Assembly: GCF_010015445.1 (NCBI RefSeq)
Contig: NC_053134.1
Location: forward strand, 5,178,636 to 5,242,635
Length of the DNA: 64,000 nt
Direction of reading: 5' to 3'
From: Perca fluviatilis
Lineage: Eukaryota > Chordata > Actinopteri > Perciformes > Percidae
Made by a program: the position numbers and the translations under genes. Positions 56,729 to 64,000 of this stretch are shown piece after piece (the first letter of the stretch is position 1; every line of letters starts with the position of its first letter). Below the pieces are notes generated by a model that was given only the letters and a program-made list of their open reading frames with translations, was not told where the DNA came from and did no database searches.

Positions 56729-59564
56729 GTGAGCTATTGTCAACGATGTCTCGACAATTAAATTAAGTCCAACAGAGCTCTGATTCGGAGATGCAGAGAT
56801 TATTCAGGGGGGGAACTGTAAATCCAGTCAGACCTGGCTCCAGGCTAGCACTGCTACTTCTAGCTAGCTCAATGGAACACGGAGGACCCCGTTACCAGAC
56901 GAGACAGCGTTTCGGTGGATCGTTGTCGAAATCCAGGAAGAGGTAAGTTGATGATAAAAATAGCCAAGGACCATTGACATAGGACCCCTTTTTTATTAAC
57001 GTCATTCTATCTGCAGTGTTCCCCCAAATTCATGTTAGCATGGTCGTGGCGTTAGCGCTGCTAACTAGCTAGTTGCTACCCACATAACACGGGCTAGCCA
57101 TTTTCCATTGAAAACTTTGCAATATCTCCACTAGCTAGCTAGTGCTAGTTAATATGATCAAGCAAGTTTGATCAAGCTGTGTGAAATAATTTCAGAAATC
57201 AGGTTTCCGAATTAAATCTGGTTACATGAGAGAGACGACACATTGTCTGTAAAGCCCTTTGATTAACTACAGTATATTTTACTGTACAATGTACATTTGA
57301 CTTTGACTAGGAGAAAAAGCTAGCAGCTAGCAGCAGCAGTTATGGAAGCATACTGGTAATTGTAGTACCCATTGCTGCGCTCCTGTTATTAAATTTCAAA
57401 CACATTGTAATTTGCTATCAGTGCGCAGCTTATTGCAACGCAGTTCTGCATTTATTGGATTTCACCTATCTTTGGGTAAAGAGAGAGTAGGCGTAGGCGT
57501 TTTACAGCAAAGATAGGTTAAATAAGAATGCTCGGTCTTGCAATCATCTGACTGGGTGACAATATTTAGCCTGTGTGTGTCTTTGAGTACCATGAAAAGC
57601 GCTATATAAATAAAATGTATTATTATTATTATTATTATTATTAAAGAGTGCAATATACATGTTTACATATGTTTATTACAGTGAATAATAATCTAAATAC
57701 TGCTAAGCAGGGCTCTCAAGTGCTTATTAAGCATTTTAGAATGTCACTCTTGTGTGGTGAAGCCACATATTTGTTTTTATATTTCTGCAATCTGTGTGAT
57801 TTGTTTCTGACTTTCATATGAATGTTTAAACCAGGCTTGGTCAGTGCTAAATATACTACTGTGATTAAAGGAGTTAAATAAAAGATGTCATTCATATAAA
57901 TTCATGCATCACCTAATTTCATCATCACATACAGGCCTGGCCTCCATGAAAGAACAGTTTGTTTAATATATCTAATCTTGTGTTGTTCATACTATACAAT
58001 GATTTATTACAGATTATCTGGCCAATGCTGGGCGTCTAAGGCCTTTGAAACGCATAGAAGACAAAGATCTCTTGGTGGAGGATATCATCATGTTTCAGCT
58101 GGTTCATCGAGTTAGTGGAGCACTTCAAAGGTTTGTGTAACTCCATTTTTTAGCAAACATAATTAACCCTTCTAAGGTGTTCATATTTTTGTTCCACAGC
58201 CAATGTTGGACCCACCACATTATTAGGTTTTTAAATCAATGTATATATATACATGTATATAAAAATACTAAACAGAGGTTTACTTAAGCTCAATTACCAA
58301 TGATAGATACATCATTTATGGTTCATATTTGCCATTTACTCCAATTATAAAAAAGGTAAAAAAAATAAATAAAATAGAAACAAGATTTTTCATTCATTAT
58401 CATCAACCATTATCATTATTGGGGCTTATTTCTTAGAACTTAATCAGAACAGGTGAAAGTACTTGAAATGTAACAATTTTTTAACTTTGTGTGAGAATAG
58501 CAGGTACAAAGTTTCATAGCACCTACAATTATTACACTGTAATAATTACACTTGGGTCCAGTAGACCCGAACACCTCATTTGTATTAGTTATGTGTAGGG
58601 GGGTGTACCGTGTACACTAATTGAAAATAAGTTATTTTTTATGTTCAAAGAAAATGAGCCAAGGCCAATGAGTTTGAGTTAGAAGAAATAATAAATAGCA
58701 TAATTTTTATTTTAGCAAACATTGAAAACGGGTCCCACAGACCTGAACAGCTTACAAGGATTAAGAATAATGAAAGATTTTAACATATTTTTAAAAGTCA
58801 ATGTACAACCAAACACTCTGAATAAAGGCTTGCATGTATCATATAAAATAACTTAAAGAACATCACGTTTTAGATAGTTGTCAAAGACAAGGCCTTTTTG
58901 CATAATCAACCAACTGAACTGTCTTATAAGTCATCCCTTTCATGTGCTGTGTGATAATTTATCCAATTTGAAAAATGATATTTGTATCTTCTCATGATAC
59001 ATTTTTACAGGTTCAGGGTGGGGATGAAAACTCTTGGTGTTCTTGATGCAATAAGAATGCACCCAGATGCTTTCAGACTGCTGTTTTGTCACGAGCCATC
59101 CCCACTCACAGCAGATGTACTAGAACGGTCAGCAGTGGGCAGGAACAAAAGAAGGGCAGAGGAATGTGTGGTTGCATTTTGGAGGGACTACCTGCTGGAT
59201 GTTGAGGGTAAGTATTATTGCTAGTTATGGAATAAAAATCTTTTCATATGCCCTTCTGTCTGTCTTTGTCAATTTATTTTTTGGTGTTCTTTGGTGTATT
59301 TCTTTTTCAGAGCAAGAGGGACCCTTGCAACTTGGGGGTATCCTGGCCTTTACGACGGGAGCAAATGATATTCCACCCCTGGGCTTCTCTCCACTACCTT
59401 CAGTGGTTTTTCTCCATGAGCTGCCCCTCAGACAAGGCCGTCATTTACCCACCGCAAACACATGCATTAACTGCCTGCGGTTGCCAGTCCTGAAAAAAGT
59501 CGAGGATTTTAAGGAAACTATGGATTTTGCATTAAAAAACACTCAGGGATTTGGTCAGGAATGA
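56671..59564 (+). CDS. G2E3-like HECT-domain protein, internally deleted copy
   Basis: Five exons are supported: 56671-56728, 56768-56942, 58013-58130, 59011-59207, 59311-59564. The first two read MDRKRLTEAVGLLNN and a basic segment (RYQTRQRFGGSLSKSRKR), an N-terminus I associate with fish G2/M-phase-specific E3 ligase-like genes. The last three join in phase and encode the end of a HECT domain: FRVGMKTLGVLDAIRMHPD, FWRDYLLDVEEQEG, FTTGANDIPPLG, then LPTANTCINCLRLP with the catalytic cysteine, ending NTQGFGQE. HECT enzymes accept ubiquitin on this cysteine. Exon 2 ends in phase 2 but exon 3 starts in phase 1, and most of the HECT N-lobe (E2-binding part) is absent. Middle exons therefore seem lost and the product is likely non-functional or reduced. 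The gene lies inside long inverted repeats. Confidence 0.72.
56768..56942 (+). CDS. G2E3-like exon 2
   Basis: An open frame from acceptor attaag to donor gtaagt, encoding QQSSDSEMQRLF... and a basic R/K-rich end. It joins exon 1 in phase; it cannot join 58013-58130 in phase. Confidence 0.55.
57570..57645 (+). repeat. SINE/LINE tail-like fragment with ATT repeat
   Basis: Reads tttgagtaccatgaaaagcg, ctatataaataaaat and then ATT repeats, a common 3' tail of fish retroposons. It lies in the gap where the HECT gene seems to have lost exons. Confidence 0.5.
58013..58130 (+). CDS. G2E3-like exon, HECT region part 1
   Basis: Encodes YLANAGRLRPLKRIEDKDLL then IIMFQLVHRVSGALQ. The acceptor is tattacag and the donor is gtttgt. 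It needs an upstream exon ending in phase 1, and none is visible between 56942 and 58012. Confidence 0.7.
59011..59207 (+). CDS. G2E3-like exon, HECT region part 2
   Basis: Encodes RFRVGMKTLGVLDAIR...FCHEPSPLTADVLERS...FWRDYLLDVE. The acceptor tttttacag and donor gtaagt are both strong. Confidence 0.75.
59311..59564 (+). CDS. G2E3-like terminal exon, HECT catalytic-cysteine region
   Basis: The acceptor is tctttttcag. It encodes EQEGPLQLGGILAFTTGAND, PPLGFSPLPSVVFLHE and PTANTCINCLRLP with the HECT active-site Cys, then the C-terminal helix ending in GFGQE and a TGA stop. Confidence 0.8.
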
Positions 59565-59819
59565 CTTCCAAGAACTCCTTAATATACATTATTAAAATCT
59601 GTTGCCTGTTGAACTTGACTAAATTGAAGAGGCATCGTTGTCAATAACTCACCATTTCCTAATACATTATTAATGTCTTGTTTAAACAATTAAAAATGGA
59701 ATAATCATCCCCCCTGCTATTGTCTTGTGTACTGGTAAAATTTATATTTTAACTCAACTATACATGGTTGAGAGAAGGCAAGGTATGTGTATAGGGTGAC
59801 TGATTTTATTTTTACTTGT

Positions 59820-60050
59820 TTTTAATTCACATGTGTATGTATGTATGTATGTGTGTATATATATCTATATCTCTGTGTATATATATATATGGATATGTGT
59901 GTATTTTTTTTCCTTTTTAATTTTTGATTTATTATTTATTTTATATATATATTTTTGTATTATTTAATTTTTTATGTTTTTTCTGTTATTTTTTTAATTA
60001 ATTATTTTTATTATTTATTTATTTTTAAATTTATTTATCTTTTCTCTCTT
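59820..60050. repeat. AT-rich low-complexity tract
   Basis: TATG/TATA repeats followed by T-rich sequence, 3' of the HECT gene. Confidence 0.7.
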
Positions 60051-60407
60051 CTTTAACTTGTTGGGGTAAGGACAGTCGTAAGCTACCTGAAGTCATTTTG
60101 GTGTGAATGGTGGTTTATTTCCTTCCTGTTCTGATATTTTTGTGAACACAGAGAGCACTTGTATGTTGGTTATGTTCTATTTCGATAACAATCAAAATCT
60201 ATTTATAAAATGGAATAGAATAATCATTTGACTAAAAAGAAAACTTTTCACTGGCCTTTTATTAACCTTTATTAATTGCCTTGACACTAATGAAGTTGCT
60301 CACTGATAGAGATCACTAGGCTAAAAAAATAATAGAATGCCATGGTTACCGTCATTGGCTAGTGGGTCTACAGTTTCTAGAATTCTGTTCATAACTGTTT
60401 AATTGAA

Positions 60408-60413
60408 AATAAA
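60408..60413 (+). terminator. candidate polyadenylation signal for the HECT gene
   Basis: AATAAA about 840 nt after the stop codon. It is the clearest signal downstream, but other AT-rich variants lie nearer, so this is tentative. Confidence 0.3.
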
Positions 60414-60492
60414 GTCATTTTCTGGAACAACAACATTGAAGTCTCAAAATGTACTGGGGGGTCTTCATTCATTTCAGCGTTGTCACTCCTAA

Positions 60493-60913
60493 CTAAAATG
60501 TTCTGCACTGCTGCGCGCAACTCGGATCGCGAGCCCGTGTAAAATGATAGAAATTAAGGTCCCGTCGGGTTCGGTCAAAGATCTTCAGCTCTACACCAAA
60601 GCTTCCCTGATTGTCATCCTCTTCAAACTGCTGGTTAATCAATAGCAAGAAAGAGATCGTCCGAGTATGTTTGTTTGTTTGTTTCTTTTGTTTGTAAAGC
60701 GTCTTTGAGTTCCATGTAAAGCGCTATATAAAACTTATGTATTATTATTATTATTATAATTATAACCATTGAGTTCAGAAATTAATCTTTCCAAAATGTC
60801 ATGTCCCAAATTGTCAGTTTCCCTCACAATTCTCTGAACACACCGCAGTGTATCAGTGAAAAAGATAGTAATGTTTTCCTCATTACCATATACTTCCACA
60901 AACAAAAACTGAC
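60493..60913 (-). pseudogene. possible minus-strand coding remnant in the HECT-bearing element
   Basis: Two open blocks on the minus strand. 60913-60767 follows an acceptor-like ttcttttcaag and reads GQFLFVEVYGNEENITIFF...LRCVQRIVRE...ILERLISELNG. 60640-60493 reads EEDDNQGSFGVELKIFDRTR...FYHFTRARDP and ends in TAG. A dispersed-repeat tail (aagcgctatataaa with ATT repeats) lies between them. Both have protein-like composition, but I do not recognise the family and the splice between them is uncertain. It would be convergent with the HECT gene. Confidence 0.35.
60690..60760 (+). repeat. SINE/LINE tail-like fragment with ATT repeat
   Basis: Same tail as at 57570-57645: tttgagttccatgtaaagcg then ATT repeats, same orientation. 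Confidence 0.5.
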
Positions 60914-61119
60914 CTTGAAAAGAAACTAAATAAAATAAGAATAAATGTTTTCGATCCAAAAAGGTTGTTTTTTCCTTAAAGTTTATGCTGCTTGATTTAA
61001 ATGTTCCTTGTTCCTCTGAGTTGGTGCGCGTACTTTGCAAAGCAGCAAGCCCACCAGATAATGATAATTTAAAATGGCCCCTTTAGCCAATGAGGAAGTG
61101 AGAATTTAAGCTTTTTACA

Positions 61120-61379
61120 CTACACTACTATACTCTCTAAACACATACACTATATATACTACTCTCACACACACTACTATACTCTCTCTAACTAAACACT
61201 ACTATACTCTCTCACACACACTACTATACTCTCTCACATACACAACTATACCCTCTCATACATACATGTAAAAGGATTATAATAGTGTGTGTGTATGAGT
61301 ATAGTGGTGTATATGCAAGATTATGATAGTGTGTGTAAGACAGAAGTATGAATTACCTCCTATACTGCCTCTCATACAT
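61120..61379 (-). repeat. right inverted repeat of the HECT-bearing element
   Basis: Reverse complement of the left arm: the tandem units read actactatactctctcac on this strand, then the unique outer part ending cctctcatacat. Confidence 0.8.
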
Positions 61380-62425
61380 TGCTCTGGAACACATTTGGGC
61401 CTCACTGGACCAAAAGCGCAGTTTGTTCTGAACATTTTCATATGAAGCACCTTGGTATCAGGCTATGTGCAAATACCCTTAAAAGGCGAATTCAAGAAGA
61501 TGAAAAAAGACCCTTGGACCTCAGAGGGTTAAGACTGTTACTCAAGGAATATTCTGAAAGGTGACTTAACTTCTACCAAAGTCATTTTCTGGTAAGCAGT
61601 ACTTTTACTCAAGTACTGCTTTCAAGTACTTTACACCAGACCACTAGTTAGTTGTCGAAGAACTTTACTGGAGCGAATCTCTGCAGCATGTTCAACATCT
61701 GGTGGGAAGACAGTTTGGAGGTATTTTCACTTCCCTTTTCTTAATTTTATGTAATTTTGCGGTACGGCGTGAGGCATCACAGATGCAGTGTCAGTTATAC
61801 ACTACACAGGATAAAATGGATTTATTGTCGAGGCCAATGTCTGTCCTGTTATTATCTGACACCATGTAGTCTGAACCCACGATATCTTTTGTTTTAATCA
61901 TGGCGAGTGGCGCAACCTTTCCAGATGGTTTCCTCCTATTAATAATATATCAATAATTTGAATAGATTCCTGCAGTAGCATGTCTGCATCGATCTGCAGT
62001 AAATATAAATAAAAATGTAGTTCAAATTCAGCTTTCCACCAACAGGAGCACTGATAGTCCTGAGTGACGACCCTGTGCTGATGAATATTTAACATCTCAT
62101 ACCGTCATAATGTTAATAAAAGCATTATGAAAGTCGTTTCCCCAAAATTTCAAGAAGTCGGACTGTAAGTGCATTGCATTACAAGATCCGCGGGAAAAAG
62201 TATGAATGTTGCATAATGGATCATAATGGCTGCTGCCTCCCACAGAATTTTAAATGAACCAATTTAATGATTTATCTAGCATAGCCCTGTATTCTTACAA
62301 TAGCGACAATATTTTCATGACTCCATTGTGGTTTTTAATGATTAATGGAAACAAATGAAACAAATGTACTCATGCACCACAAACATGAGGCATGAGGTGG
62401 GAAAGTGGTGTCTCTTCCCAGAACA
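61380..62425. other. intergenic DNA right of the HECT-bearing element
   Basis: Around 61590 cagtacttttactcaagtac resembles hAT-relic words. No gene is supported. Confidence 0.4.
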
Positions 62426-62640
62426 TCAAGGATCAAACTTTATTCTTAATCGTCACATACACACAGTGCAATGTAGTGAAATTCTACTCCTGCATGTAAC
62501 CCATTCTAAGTATTAGGAGCACATATATACATACAGCATCGGGGGAGCAACATGGGGTTCAGCGTCTTGTTCAGGGACACTTTGACATGTGGCCGGAGGA
62601 GCCTGGGATTGATTGCCACGCCACCCCCAATCAGTAAAAC
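62426..62640 (-). repeat. retroposon-tail fragment
   Basis: aggatcaaactttattctta, cgtcacatacacacagtgca and aatgtagtgaaattctactc match a common fish retroposon 3' end in reverse orientation. Confidence 0.5.
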
Positions 62641-62895
62641 AGTGTTTGACTGCGCTCCAGCAGCTCGGCATGCTCAGACAGATTGCAGAAATACACAATC
62701 AGAAAGAGGGTTTGGGTGACACATTGCCATTCATTGAGCAAAAGTCCCCTGCCAACTTATCTCATGACACAATTGGAAAGGCCTTGAATGGGGAAAGTGG
62801 GCCAATTTTTAGAAGCAACAGCCTGAAACGGGATGTTAGCATCCGCCAGTGTAGCAACACCCAGAGCAGGAAATTCCACTCTAAGGCGGTTTTGT

Positions 62896-62896
<1 letters not shown>

Positions 62897-62938
<42 letters not shown>
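62897..62938. repeat. (TG)n microsatellite
   Basis: Pure TG units. Confidence 0.97.
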
Positions 62939-62940
<2 letters not shown>

Positions 62941-62942
<2 letters not shown>

Positions 62943-63870
62943 TATTTTGTAGAATATCATACGAGTTGTTGTGCATACATTCATCTGATATCATACAAAC
63001 TCATTCATCAGAATGTGTTTAAAATACATGTAGTGGAGATTGCTAGAGCCCTACTAAAATGAAAATATATAGAAGCCTTTTGTGTTTAAAGGGATACTGT
63101 GTCTTCACTGTAAATTCAGGGGCTACATCCTCCAAAAGGATGTAGCCTACATATGCATAATGATGCACCTTACTAGAGTGGCTCTACAATCTTGTTGTAC
63201 TTAAATGCAATGACAATGAAGGCATTCAATTTAAATTCACTTGACAATTCAGCAGAAAGGACGTCTCATCCCCCTAAAAACACATTTCCGTGTTTCCCCT
63301 CCCTATGGTTTCCCTCTCCTCACAGGATTTCCTCACGTTTTAGTCCGTCCCACGGATAAAGCATGGGAGAGACACAAGGCAGGAGGGCAAGTGGAGGGGC
63401 CAGGGATGCAATTTAAGAACCTGGGATGCAGCCATTGTCAAGCCTTCAGATACCCAAACTTAACATTCAAGTGCTCCTCATTAACTTGTTGTAAATAGAA
63501 AGTTTATTAATATACAGTTTCCCTGAAATGGCTAAGCAAAAGTTGTTTGTGAACCCTTACTTGTTACTAAAAGGTTTGTGTCACTTCACAACAGCAGTCA
63601 TGTTCTATTATTGTGTGTGAAATATTATTTGATTCATTCATTCGGCCTCTGAGAAACAGACATAGTCTAGAAACTCAGACGTGGGTGGGTAATTTATAAT
63701 TCACACAAGGTCCCTAGATAATACTTATCCCTTGCGAATAGGGCTTAAGAGGCTTAGTGTCCACTGTCCAGCAAAATTCTGACTTGCTGCGGGGTGAGTT
63801 ATAGAAATCATTACCGCCATCTTGTGGCTGCTGGAGGAAACTACTTACTTTTTTTATTTTATTTTTTTTT
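62941..63870. other. intergenic DNA, nothing recognised
   Basis: No supported gene. 63085 has a TTAA-type end-like start (tttaaagggatactgtgtct) without a partner. Confidence 0.4.
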
Positions 63871-63876
63871 ACCTTT

Positions 63877-64000
63877 ATTTAACCAGGTAGGCCATTGAGA
63901 ACGGCAACGGCGACCTGGCCAAGAAAAGCATAAGCGTGCAGGACAACCTACAGTTTCACATTCAATACAGTACAGGAATATAGAATACAATAGACTACAC
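63877..64000. repeat. dispersed fish repeat running off the window
   Basis: acctttatttaaccaggtag, ccattgagaac and gcgacctggccaagaaaagc are the start of a very common fish repeat. It continues past the window end. Confidence 0.6.

Larger units (their letters stand above)
54333..61379. mobile_element. HECT-gene-bearing element with long tandem-repeat-rich inverted repeats
   Basis: The outer 150 or so bases at 54333-54490 match the reverse complement of 61225-61379 almost base for base, starting atgtatgagagg on both sides. Both arms continue inward into arrays of a ~20-22 bp unit containing gagagagtatagtag (left 54460-54535 and 56161-56550, right 61120-61250). Between the arms lie the G2E3-like gene and a possible second coding remnant. 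The left arm is split by a Tc1-like insertion; without it the unit is about 5.4 kb. No clear target-site duplication is seen. Long inverted repeats built from tandem units recall foldback-type elements; a local inversion of a duplicated segment is the alternative. Confidence 0.65.

Overview
The window looks like nuclear DNA of a teleost fish, probably a percomorph. It is AT-rich, intron-rich and full of CA/TG microsatellites. It is packed with transposable-element families typical of fish: Tc1/mariner, hAT, TTAA-specific elements, L2-like LINEs and tRNA-derived SINEs. There is no bacterial-style gene density, and most long open frames come from simple repeats or elements. All of this was read by eye. 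Family names rest on motif recognition, not on a search.

Two host-type spliced genes are supported. The first is a complete tetraspanin gene on the minus strand, most like tspan8. It has nine coding exons between 25357 and 9061, all with GT-AG introns in phase 0, giving 245 residues. A polyadenylation signal lies at 8417-8422. Its introns hold many element insertions and one intron is almost entirely a minisatellite. The second is a plus-strand gene, 56671-59564, whose product ends in a HECT-type ubiquitin-ligase C-lobe of the fish G2E3-like family. Exon phases show that middle exons are missing, so this copy is probably internally deleted.

The most notable structure is 54333-61379. The G2E3-like gene sits between long inverted repeats, each made of a unique ~150 bp outer part and an inner array of ~20-22 bp tandem units. 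The left repeat is split by a Tc1-like transposon (54538-56158, TA duplication). A possible minus-strand coding remnant near the right end points toward the gene. This resembles a foldback-type mobile element that carries a HECT gene.

Layout: 1-8400 is intergenic with a LINE tail, a clean hAT element with 8-bp duplications (1240-1913), TTAA elements (3137-4237, 4571-5037, 6791-7330) and hAT relics. 8400-25560 is the tetraspanin locus. 25561-44863 is intergenic with mariner relics, a TTAA element with long inverted ends (34846-36914), several MITEs and LTR-like pieces. 44864-51473 is a three-level nest: a DNA transposon, an almost full-length L2-like LINE with target duplication ctagcg, and a TTAA element inside the LINE. 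51474-54332 holds further MITE and repeat sequence. 54333-61379 is the HECT-carrying element. 61380-64000 is intergenic with dispersed repeats.
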